A stretch of 5,298 nucleotides of DNA from Pseudomonadota bacterium. Its GTDB lineage: Bacteria > Pseudomonadota > Gammaproteobacteria > DAOUQR01. Below the pieces are notes generated by a model. That model saw only the letters and a program-made list of their open reading frames with translations. It ran no database searches and was not told the origin of the DNA. The stretch covers positions 1-5,298 of the forward strand of contig DAOUQR010000098.1 in assembly GCA_030625525.1 (NCBI GenBank). The letters run 5' to 3'. The stretch's first letter is position 1. The number at the start of each line of letters is the position of its first letter. The translations under genes were made by a program, and so were the position numbers. Positions 1 through 5,298 of the stretch are shown here, in pieces.

Positions 1-48
1 ATTTAAAAAAACATCCTCTACGACCGCACAAAATCAATCGTTCATTTA
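1..48 (-). other. Spacer downstream of tRNA-Thr, probably leading to tuf
   Basis: This is the 3' flank of the tRNA-Thr gene on the minus strand. In enterobacteria a Tyr-Gly-Thr tRNA cluster is followed directly by tufB, so this stretch is probably the tRNA-tuf spacer, but no tuf coding sequence lies inside the window. Read on the minus strand it contains AGAGGA followed by a T-rich run near the edge. That could be a ribosome binding site for a gene starting just outside. No hairpin precedes the T-run, so it does not look like a terminator. The link to tuf is inference from gene order only. Confidence 0.4.
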
Positions 49-124
49 TGGTGCCCATAACCAGATTCGAACTGGTGACCTCTTCCTTACCAAGAAAGTG
101 CTCTACCAACTGAGCTATATGGGC
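49..124 (-). tRNA. thrT: tRNA-Thr (anticodon GGT)
   Basis: The minus strand folds into a complete 76-base cloverleaf. The acceptor stem GCCCATA pairs with TATGGGC, the D-arm stem is GCTC/GAGC, and the anticodon stem CTTTC/GGAAG closes loop TTGGTAA with GGT at 89-91. The T stem ACCAG/CTGGT carries the standard TTCGAAT loop. The discriminator is A and the 3' CCA is encoded (49-51). It reads ACC/ACU threonine codons. It lies 11 bases after tRNA-Gly on the same strand and is almost certainly cut from a shared precursor. The symbol follows the E. coli gene in the same position before tufB. Confidence 0.97.
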
Positions 125-135
125 CTTCCATTCTT

Positions 136-209
136 TGGAGCGGGTGATGGGAATCGAACCCACACAATCAGCTTGGAAGGCTGAGGTTCTACCGTTGAAC
201 TACACCCGC
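136..209 (-). tRNA. glyT: tRNA-Gly (anticodon TCC)
   Basis: The minus strand folds into a 74-base cloverleaf. The acceptor stem GCGGGTG pairs with CACCCGC, the D-arm stem is GTTC/GAAC, and the anticodon stem TCAGC/GCTGA closes loop CTTCCAA with TCC at 175-177. The T stem GTGGG/CCCAT contains one G-T pair and the TTCGATT loop. The discriminator is T and CCA is encoded (136-138). It decodes GGA/GGG glycine codons. It is the middle gene of the Tyr-Gly-Thr cluster, matching E. coli glyT in type and position. Confidence 0.97.
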
Positions 210-240
210 TTACTAACTCCATTTATTACGATATAAGGTT

Positions 241-322
241 TGGAGGGGGAAGGATTCGAACCTTCGAAGGCGGAGCCGTCAGATTTACAGTCTGATCCCT
301 TTGGCCACTCGGGAACCCCTCC
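241..322 (-). tRNA. tyrU: tRNA-Tyr (anticodon GTA), CCA not encoded
   Basis: The minus strand folds into a class II tRNA with a long variable arm. The acceptor stem GGAGGGG pairs with CCCCTCC, and the anticodon stem TCAGA/TCTGA closes loop CTGTAAA with GTA at 286-288. A variable arm of about 13 bases is followed by T stem GAAGG/CCTTC with loop TTCGAAT. The body is 82 bases, the length of E. coli tRNA-Tyr without CCA. After the discriminator A (241) the sequence is AACC, so the CCA end must be added by tRNA nucleotidyltransferase, unlike the two genes that follow. It is first in the cluster, next to the promoter. Confidence 0.96.
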
Positions 323-329
323 AAAAATA

Positions 330-365
330 GCTGCGTATTCTGCACATTTTAGAGACCGAAGTCAA
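330..365 (-). promoter_or_regulatory. Promoter of the tRNA cluster
   Basis: On the minus strand TTGACT (360-365) and CAGAAT (337-342) are separated by exactly 17 bases. The -35 matches 5 of 6 consensus bases and the -10 matches 4 of 6. The predicted transcription start is near 330, only about 8 bases before the tRNA-Tyr 5' end. The bases after the -10 are GC-rich (ACGCAGC), as in stable-RNA promoters under stringent (ppGpp) control. The bases upstream of the -35 (about 366-385) are AT-rich and could act as an UP element. The stringent-control reading is inferred from the discriminator composition. Confidence 0.8.
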
Positions 366-483
366 CTGCTTATTAAAGATAATTAGAACTATTCGCAATA
401 TTTTTGATTATGAGGCTTTATTTAGGAGTTTAAGCAGTTAAAGCCGTAGCGAAAAGAGCTAAGATGCTGAAGGTATGATAACC

Positions 484-1536
484 CTAGATCCAAAAATAAG
501 TCATCATGGCAATATAGCAAAGGGGAAAGATAAAGCGCGAGTAGTAATCAATCGCTCTTGCTCGTTCAACTTTCCCGTTTAATCCCATCGTACAAGTGAT
601 CACAGATTCAACGAAAGCTAAAAACACCAATAATATCGAAAATAAAGTGAAAAAATCGATGAGTGTTAAATAAGAAATTTTCGGTAACAGTCGATCAATA
701 CTAAAGAGAAATGCGATGAGCGTTAATATCGTTGTGGCCGCCAGCCCGATCTGCACTTCTATTTTAATTGGATCAATAAAAAACACGGCCCACGACATGA
801 ACATGATCAGACTCAGTGGCAATATAATTTTCCAAACATAGTAGCGCACGATACGAGTTGCTTTAATATTGTAAGTAAAAACAGCAAGCGCAATTTGCAT
901 TCCTCGAAGATGTGACGATTTTGCAGTGAAAACATCAACATTGGGAACCCCTTCACCAATATTCCATGATGCAATAGAAAATGGCGTGCGCCGCCCTGTA
1001 GATTCAGGATCCAATTTTAACTCTAGCTTGTCAGGGCCATATTCAAACGACAGAACCTGTACGGGTAACAACTGTGTATCACGTGGAAATCTTTTTAAAT
1101 CAAACGACGACGCCAACGATCCAATATAACGCTGTAGGTATTCCACTTCGCCATCGGATTTAACTCTGACAATATCATCAAGTTTTTTGGTGAGATTACG
1201 CATGTTAAACACTTCTAATTGCGGATGCCAAACATCTAAAAGCTTATAAACACAATAAGCATCCTTATTATTCGACTTAAAACGAAGCTGAGGATCATTC
1301 CATCGATAACTTAATACGAAGTCAGTTAGATAACTCTGATGCACATCATCAATATACTTAATATCGATTATATAGAGCCCCACTCGCACCTTTGTGGGCT
1401 CATCAGCTCCCGACGGCAGGTGGCGCTGAATACTCTCTACCGATTTGCATTCATTTTGATTGGCTGAATAACTAAGCTGACAAATGATAAGTAATATACA
1501 GCAGCAGTTCAGCCCTAACCTTCTTACTTTCATCAT
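484..1536 (-). CDS. Prokaryotic pentameric ligand-gated ion channel subunit (Cys-loop family, GLIC/ELIC-like)
   Basis: Homopentamers of this family form ligand-gated channels in the inner membrane with a periplasmic sensor domain. The protein has a signal peptide (about 1-24), then a beta-rich extracellular domain with the family motifs WNDPQLRF (from W79), WHP (103-105) and the Pro-loop RFPRDTQ (149-155). Four membrane segments follow: M1 about 232-254, M2 260-284, M3 about 290-313 and M4 333-350. The M3-M4 loop is short, as in other bacterial members, and the two cysteines flanking the eukaryotic Cys-loop are absent. Aligning M2 with GLIC up to the shared LPK puts Glu260 at -2', Gly264 at 2', Thr268 at 6', Leu271 at 9' and Ala275 at 13'. 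The acidic -2' residue predicts cation selectivity. The ligand is unknown. I chose ATG 1536 because GAGAAG (1542-1547) lies 5 bases upstream. A GTG at 1540-1542 in the same frame would overlap that site, and ATG 1533 is also possible. The gene diverges from aceB. M4 ends abruptly at a TAG. Confidence 0.93.
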   Translation of the reverse strand: MMKVRRLGLNCCCILLIICQLSYSANQNECKSVESIQRHLPSGADEPTKVRVGLYIIDIKYIDDVHQSYLTDFVLSYRWNDPQLRFKSNNKDAYCVYKLLDVWHPQLEVFNMRNLTKKLDDIVRVKSDGEVEYLQRYIGSLASSFDLKRFPRDTQLLPVQVLSFEYGPDKLELKLDPESTGRRTPFSIASWNIGEGVPNVDVFTAKSSHLRGMQIALAVFTYNIKATRIVRYYVWKIILPLSLIMFMSWAVFFIDPIKIEVQIGLAATTILTLIAFLFSIDRLLPKISYLTLIDFFTLFSILLVFLAFVESVITCTMGLNGKVERARAIDYYSRFIFPLCYIAMMTYFWI

Positions 1537-1541
1537 ACGCA

Positions 1542-1547
1542 CTTCTC
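1542..1547 (-). promoter_or_regulatory. Ribosome binding site of the ion-channel gene
   Basis: GAGAAG on the minus strand ends 5 bases before ATG 1536 and 8 bases before ATG 1533. The in-frame GTG at 1540-1542 uses the last G of this element and so cannot be served by it. The site therefore decides for an ATG start and a protein of 349-350 residues rather than 352. Confidence 0.55.
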
Positions 1548-1565
1548 ATTAACGCTACTCTGTAA

Positions 1566-1574
1566 AGTATAGCA
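1566..1574 (-). promoter_or_regulatory. Extended -10 promoter element of the ion-channel gene
   Basis: The minus strand reads TGCTATACT: a TGn extension plus a TATACT hexamer (1566-1571) matching 5 of 6 consensus bases. No good -35 is present at the 17-base distance (ACAAAG), which fits an extended -10 promoter that does not depend on one. Transcription would start near 1559, giving a leader of about 22 bases containing the GAGAAG ribosome site. Confidence 0.55.
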
Positions 1575-1575
1575 C

Positions 1576-1603
1576 TTGTATATCAGAACTTTGTTGCTAT
1601 ACT
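1576..1603 (+). promoter_or_regulatory. Promoter of aceBA
   Basis: TATACT (1598-1603) is a good -10 and is preceded by TG at 1595-1596, making an extended -10 (TGCTATACT). The best -35 is TTGTAT (1576-1581) at 16-base spacing, matching only 3 of 6 bases. Transcription would start near 1610, leaving about 30 bases before the aceB ATG. The weak -35 suggests that an activator or the extended -10 contributes. I saw no clear IclR or CRP palindrome in the region. Confidence 0.6.
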
Positions 1604-1640
1604 CATTTTAATATCTACTGGACTAGGGTAAAACGGACTT

Positions 1641-3224
1641 ATGGCTACTCCACTTCCTACTGGAATGACACTCTCTGTTGAACTTGATCCAGCGTATCAA
1701 ACTATCCTAACGACTGAAGCCTGTGAATTTTTAATAGCGCTTCACCGTGAATTTAATACCCGCCGACTTGCTTTGCTAGACGAACGTGAACAGCGTCAAT
1801 TAACGCTCGACCAAGGTAAGAAATTAGACTTCTTAGCTGAAACCATCGATGTGCGCGACGGTGCTTGGCAAGTCAACAAAACACCCTTCGATTTAGAAAA
1901 TCGCCGAGTGGAAATCACTGGCCCTGTTGAACGTAAAATGATGATCAACGCACTCAATTCCGGTGCGAATGTTTTCATGGGCGATTTTGAAGACTCACTC
2001 TCCCCGACTTGGGACAATGTCATGCAAGGCCAAATCAATTGCATGGATGCCGTGCGACGCCAACTTGATTTCGATGCACCGAATGGCAAGCATTATGAAT
2101 TGAACAATGATATTGCCACCTTACTCATTCGCCCACGCGGTTGGCATTTATCAGAAAAACATCTACTCGTTGATAATGAGCGCATGTCAGCTAGCTTAGT
2201 GGATTTTGGTTTATACTTTTTTCACAATGCGCATGCCACACTTGAAAACAATACTGGGCCTTATTTTTATTTACCCAAACTTGAACATTATTTAGAAGCC
2301 CGTTTATGGAATGATGTCTTTTGTTTTGCGCAAGACTATTTAGAGATCCCTCGAGGAACGATTCGAGCCACCGTACTGATTGAAACCTTACCCGCCGCAT
2401 TCCAAATGGAAGAAATCCTGTATGAATTACGAGACCATATGTCAGGACTCAATGCCGGACGTTGGGATTATATTTTTTCGGTCATCAAAACATTTGCAGG
2501 CGATAGCCAGGCTATCTTACCGAATCGCGATCAAGTCACCATGACAGTCCCTTTTATGCGAGCATATACTCAACTATTAATCCAGACTTGTCATAAACGA
2601 GGCGCACATGCGATGGGTGGCATGGCAGCCTTTGTACCCAGCCGTAAAGACGCCGAAGTGAATGCAACAGCGATTGAAAAAGTCCGCGAAGATAAATCCC
2701 GTGAAGCCAATGATGGCTGTGATGGCACTTGGGTTGCTCATCCTGATTTAGTCGCTATTGCAAAAGTAGAATTTGATAAAGTACTAGGGAATAAAGCGAA
2801 CCAGAAAGATAAGTTACGAGAAGACGTTTCTGTTAACTCTAACGACTTAACCGATTTAACCATTAAAAACTCCACGATCACCGAAACCGGTATCCGTCAC
2901 AATATTCGCGTAGCCCTACAATATTTAAACGCTTGGATCCAAGGTTACGGATGCGTTGCCCTCTATAATTTAATGGAAGATGCAGCCACCGCTGAAATTT
3001 CACGCGCACAACTGTGGCAATGGCTCAATCACCATGCACACCTTGACGATGGCCGCGTATTCGATAAAGCCCTCTATACGCAGCTATTCAATGATGAATT
3101 AGAACAACTTAATCAAACCGATTTTAAAATCATTGATAGCGCCAAACAATTATTTAATGACTTAGTGTTAGACAAACAATTTAAATCATTTTTAACCTTA
3201 TCAGCCTACGAACAATTTACTTAG
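1641..3224 (+). CDS. aceB: Malate synthase A
   Basis: This cytosolic enzyme condenses glyoxylate with acetyl-CoA to malate, the second step of the glyoxylate shunt. The 527 residues match isoform A (E. coli AceB is of similar length) rather than the much longer isoform G. Visible landmarks are ITGPVERKM (92-100), MGDFEDSLSPTW (113-124), the glyoxylate-binding stretch RPRGWHL (164-170), LIETLPAAFQM (246-256), and the family signature 264-279 (RDHMSGLNAGRWDYIF). GGMAAF (326-331), DGTWVAHP (361-368) and MEDAATAEISR (445-455) follow. By analogy Asp447 is the catalytic base, and Glu248 and Asp276 bind magnesium. The ATG at 1641 is the first possible start, since an in-frame TAA lies at 1629-1631. 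Its ribosome site is poor (GGA 3 bases upstream, or AGGG 12 bases upstream). aceA follows after 13 bases in the same operon. Confidence 0.98.
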   Translation: MATPLPTGMTLSVELDPAYQTILTTEACEFLIALHREFNTRRLALLDEREQRQLTLDQGKKLDFLAETIDVRDGAWQVNKTPFDLENRRVEITGPVERKMMINALNSGANVFMGDFEDSLSPTWDNVMQGQINCMDAVRRQLDFDAPNGKHYELNNDIATLLIRPRGWHLSEKHLLVDNERMSASLVDFGLYFFHNAHATLENNTGPYFYLPKLEHYLEARLWNDVFCFAQDYLEIPRGTIRATVLIETLPAAFQMEEILYELRDHMSGLNAGRWDYIFSVIKTFAGDSQAILPNRDQVTMTVPFMRAYTQLLIQTCHKRGAHAMGGMAAFVPSRKDAEVNATAIEKVREDKSREANDGCDGTWVAHPDLVAIAKVEFDKVLGNKANQKDKLREDVSVNSNDLTDLTIKNSTITETGIRHNIRVALQYLNAWIQGYGCVALYNLMEDAATAEISRAQLWQWLNHHAHLDDGRVFDKALYTQLFNDELEQLNQTDFKIIDSAKQLFNDLVLDKQFKSFLTLSAYEQFT

Positions 3225-3225
3225 T

Positions 3226-3231
3226 GGAGAG
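3226..3231 (+). promoter_or_regulatory. Ribosome binding site of aceA
   Basis: GGAGAG lies just after the aceB stop codon and 6 bases before ATG 3238 (9 bases before a second ATG at 3241). It is far stronger than the site in front of aceB, which would favour more isocitrate lyase than malate synthase from the shared message. Confidence 0.75.
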
Positions 3232-3237
3232 ACGCTC

Positions 3238-4524
3238 ATGATGGATCGCAAGCAACAAATTGACGCATTAAAAAATGCATGGGCCAATGATCCTCGCTGG
3301 GCGAATGTTCAACGCGATTATACTGCTGAGGAAGTCGTCAAATTACGTCCGTCAATCCAGATTGCTCACTCCATGGCAGAACATACGTCAAAACGCATGT
3401 GGAAATTAATCAATGAGCGGGCCTTTCTTACCAGCCTCGGCACACTCACCGGTTCACAAGCGGTTGAAATGGTGAAAGGTGGACTCAATTCCATTTACAT
3501 CAGTGGTTGGCAAGTAGCGGCTGATATGAATTTATCGGCAAATACATATCCGGATCAATCGTTGTATCCTTCAAACAGTGTTCCTGCTCTCATTCAACGC
3601 GTCAACAGTGCGCTCATGCGTGCCGATCAAATTGCCGCAAGCGAAGGTGATACGGACACTGATTGGTATATCCCTATCTTAGCCGATGCAGAAGCAGGAT
3701 TTGGCGGCCCATTGCATGCGTTTGAATTAATGAAAGCCATGATCACCGCCGGCACAGCCGCGGTGCATTTTGAAGATCAATTAGCCGCGGAAAAAAAATG
3801 CGGACACTTAGGCGGCAAAGTTTTAATTCCAACCTCAGCCTTTATTAATACCTTGCGCGCAGCACGTTTAGCAGCGGATGTCTTAAACGTACCGACCTTA
3901 GTGGTAGCACGTACCGATTCACTCTCAGCGACCCTATGCACATCAGACATTGATAAACGCGACCAAATATTTTTAACCGGTGAACGCACCAGTGAAGGCT
4001 ATTACCACGTTAAACCCGGCTTAGAATCCGCTATCGCGCGCGGCATCGCTTATGCGCCCTACGCCGATTTAGTCTGGTTTGAAACATCAAAACCTGATTT
4101 AGGCGAAGCAAAAGAATTTGCCGACGCCGTTCGTGAAAAACACCCGAACCAATTATTTGCATACAACTGCTCACCCTCTTTTAATTGGAAACAAAACTTG
4201 GATGACAAAACCATCGCAGAGTTTCGTGAAAAACTCGCCGAAATGGGTTTCAAATATCAATTCATTACACTGGCCGGTTGGCATTTAATTAATTTGAAAA
4301 CATTTGAGCTTGCAAAAGATTATGCTAAAAAAGGCATGAGTGCGTACGTTGAATTGCAAGAAAAAGAATTTACACGTGAAGCGGATGGCTATACAGCAAC
4401 GCGCCATCAACGTGAAGTAGGTACCGGTTATTTTGATGAGGTATTGATGACAATCACCGGCGGACAATCTGCAACGGCAGCGTATTCAGGTTCAACAGAG
4501 GCGGAACAGTTCAAAAAAGAATAA
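3238..4524 (+). CDS. aceA: Isocitrate lyase
   Basis: This cytosolic enzyme cleaves isocitrate to succinate and glyoxylate, the branch-point step of the glyoxylate shunt. It feeds the malate synthase encoded just upstream. The 428 residues are near the usual length of the short bacterial form (E. coli AceA is 434) and align end to end. Landmarks are SGWQVAAD (89-96), YPDQSLYP (104-111), the metal-site stretch ADAEAGFGG (149-157), and HFEDQ (177-181). The signature KKCGH (186-190) carries the catalytic Cys188, followed by GERTSEG (248-254), WFETS (280-284) and NCSPSFNW (310-317). The C-terminal part closes with VGTGYFD (394-400) and GSTE. It starts 13 bases after aceB. A second ATG directly follows the first, so the start may be one codon later. 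No aceK (isocitrate dehydrogenase kinase/phosphatase) follows, unlike in the enterobacterial aceBAK operon. Confidence 0.98.
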   Translation: MMDRKQQIDALKNAWANDPRWANVQRDYTAEEVVKLRPSIQIAHSMAEHTSKRMWKLINERAFLTSLGTLTGSQAVEMVKGGLNSIYISGWQVAADMNLSANTYPDQSLYPSNSVPALIQRVNSALMRADQIAASEGDTDTDWYIPILADAEAGFGGPLHAFELMKAMITAGTAAVHFEDQLAAEKKCGHLGGKVLIPTSAFINTLRAARLAADVLNVPTLVVARTDSLSATLCTSDIDKRDQIFLTGERTSEGYYHVKPGLESAIARGIAYAPYADLVWFETSKPDLGEAKEFADAVREKHPNQLFAYNCSPSFNWKQNLDDKTIAEFREKLAEMGFKYQFITLAGWHLINLKTFELAKDYAKKGMSAYVELQEKEFTREADGYTATRHQREVGTGYFDEVLMTITGGQSATAAYSGSTEAEQFKKE

Positions 4525-4560
4525 TTGATCCGTCATGCTCATTAGATAACACCCTGAGCG

Positions 4561-4597
4561 TTGACTTAAATTTAAACAACCTGTATAATGCGCGTTA
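4561..4597 (+). promoter_or_regulatory. Near-consensus sigma-70 promoter of the right-edge gene
   Basis: TTGACT (4561-4566, 5 of 6) and TATAAT (4584-4589, 6 of 6) are separated by exactly 17 bases, making this the strongest promoter in the window. The discriminator after the -10 is GCGCG, a GC-rich type linked to stringent control. Transcription should start near A4597, about 25 bases before the ATG. The spacer contains a 10-base AT palindrome (TTAAATTTAA, 4566-4575), whose significance is uncertain. Confidence 0.8.
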
Positions 4598-4621
4598 CAT
4601 TAATCGCAGTAGTCAGTTTTT

Positions 4622-5298
4622 ATGTTTTTTTCTTCAAAGCTTGTTGATATTAATCTTGATCTCATTAACCACATTATAAATTCCTTTTCAGAGGAGAGAA
4701 ATCATCCCAAAAGCCCTCTTCTCAAAGAAATTGAAAACACAAGTCAATTTCCTGATTGGTTTATTAAGCTCGAGCCGTCTGAAAAATATCAAATCCTAGC
4801 GACAACGTTTTCAGGTAAAACACCGCTATTCTTTCAAATACATTTTTCTAAAATAAAACAATCCATCAGTGAAATATTACCTAAATCAGCGGAGCTTGTG
4901 TATAAGCTTGCGACCTTAAAAGACAGTGATGGCAAGATTATCTTCTTTCAAAAAGAGCGGAACAAGGAGTGGTATAGCAAACAATCATTAGAGGGGCTTA
5001 CTAACCAGCTCACTCAAGCACAGATAAATTCCTTGCTCATTCAATATATAAGAGCAGACAGCACGGGATATGTTGCAGTACCCCTACTTGCTCACTTAGA
5101 GCCTGAAAATTTAACCAAACTATTTTCAGAAGACATCGACGGCACGCCATTTCACTTAAAGTTACTTAAATTATCATCAACAAGATATATTGAACAGTGT
5201 CGGCGAATTCCGCCAGATGATTTTGTAAAACTTTTAAAAGCACCTCTAAAGGAAGGCAAACACGCCATCCATCAAGTTGTCGAAACGGCCCCAAAAGT
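4622..5298 (+). CDS. Uncharacterised protein, 3' end cut off by the window edge
   Basis: An open frame runs without a stop from ATG 4622 to the edge, giving 225 complete codons. I do not recognise the family. The visible part is soluble, rich in Leu, Lys, Ile and Ser, with no signal peptide or membrane segment. It begins MFFSSKLVDINLDL. From about residue 57 a loose motif recurs, a helix-like Leu-rich stretch followed by a Gly turn and aromatic or His residues: GKTPLFFQ (65-72), DGKIIFFQ (103-110), STGYVAVP (147-154), DGTPFHLK (173-180) and EGKHAIHQ (211-218). Most are 38-45 residues apart. This resembles degenerate ankyrin-like or other alpha-helical repeats, but that is inference. An in-frame TAG at 4610-4612 makes ATG 4622 the first start. 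No clear Shine-Dalgarno site precedes it, although the promoter at 4561-4589 is excellent. The base composition is more AT-rich than aceBA. It could be a lineage-specific or secreted effector-like protein, which is not established. Confidence 0.75.
   Translation, partial: MFFSSKLVDINLDLINHIINSFSEERNHPKSPLLKEIENTSQFPDWFIKLEPSEKYQILATTFSGKTPLFFQIHFSKIKQSISEILPKSAELVYKLATLKDSDGKIIFFQKERNKEWYSKQSLEGLTNQLTQAQINSLLIQYIRADSTGYVAVPLLAHLEPENLTKLFSEDIDGTPFHLKLLKLSSTRYIEQCRRIPPDDFVKLLKAPLKEGKHAIHQVVETAPK

Larger units (their letters stand above)
1566..1603. repeat. Inverted repeat spanning the divergent ion-channel/aceB promoters
   Basis: AGTATAGCA (1566-1574) and TGCTATACT (1595-1603) are perfect 9-base reverse complements separated by 20 bases. 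Each arm coincides with the extended -10 of one of the two divergent genes. The symmetry may simply reflect two similar promoters facing apart, or it may be a binding site for a dimeric regulator. The sequence alone does not separate these. Confidence 0.7.

Noticed and set aside
1..48. Rho-independent terminator of the tRNA cluster at the left edge
   Set aside because: There is a T-run on the minus strand but no GC-rich hairpin before it, and the tRNA order suggests transcription continues into tuf.
414..445. Inverted repeat GGCTTTA/TAAAGCC as a terminator for the channel gene
   Set aside because: The stem is only 7 base pairs with an 18-base loop, and no T-run follows on either strand.
926..1129. 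67-codon plus-strand open frame inside the channel gene
   Set aside because: It is antisense to a well-supported family member, has no ribosome site, and shows no recognisable protein features.
1540..1542. GTG as start codon of the channel gene
   Set aside because: It overlaps the only ribosome binding site candidate (GAGAAG), and two ATG codons at proper spacing follow immediately.
1543..1640. IclR, CRP or FadR operator in the aceB upstream region
   Set aside because: No stretch resembled the known palindromes for these regulators. Only the 9-base promoter-associated inverted repeat was seen.
1796..2400. Minus-strand open frames (1796-2089 and 2191-2400) inside aceB
   Set aside because: They lie opposite conserved malate synthase motifs, and their composition is what the codon use of aceB would give on the other strand.
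3777..4467. Minus-strand open frames (3777-3989, 4059-4253, 4285-4467) inside aceA
   Set aside because: They lie opposite conserved isocitrate lyase sequence with no ribosome sites or promoters of their own.
4535..4561. Inverted repeat ATGCTCA/TGAGCGT after aceA as a terminator
   Set aside because: It has a 7-pair stem including a G-T wobble, a 13-base loop, and no T tract after it. It touches the -35 of the next promoter, so an operator is possible but unsupported.

Overview
The window looks like chromosomal DNA of a low-to-moderate GC gammaproteobacterium. The evidence is a Tyr-Gly-Thr tRNA cluster in the order that precedes tufB in enterobacteria, an aceB-aceA glyoxylate-shunt operon close to the E. 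coli proteins along their whole length, and sigma-70 style promoters. The AT-leaning composition and an uncharacterised, possibly repeat-containing protein at the right edge would fit a Legionellales/Coxiellaceae-like lineage, but this placement is an inference and nothing here proves it.

Layout: positions 49-322 hold three tRNA genes on the minus strand (Tyr-GTA, Gly-TCC, Thr-GGT), driven by a good promoter at 337-365. Positions 1-48 are the start of the downstream spacer, probably leading to tuf outside the window. Positions 484-1536 (minus) encode a bacterial pentameric ligand-gated ion channel subunit. A 104-base divergent promoter region separates it from aceB (malate synthase A, 1641-3224) and aceA (isocitrate lyase, 3238-4524), which form a tight plus-strand operon. 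A near-consensus promoter at 4561-4589 then starts an unrecognised gene at 4622 that runs off the right edge.

How the genes work together: AceA splits isocitrate into succinate and glyoxylate, and AceB condenses glyoxylate with acetyl-CoA to malate. Together they allow growth on acetate or fatty acids. The channel gene is transcribed divergently from this operon. Both putative -10 elements contain the same 9-mer in inverted orientation, so the two promoters face each other almost symmetrically and are likely to compete for polymerase or share a regulator. No mobile element, CRISPR array, rRNA or integration site was seen. The most interesting items are the channel gene with its symmetric divergent promoter, an in-frame hydrophobic reading frame just past the channel's TAG stop, and the orphan gene at the right edge.
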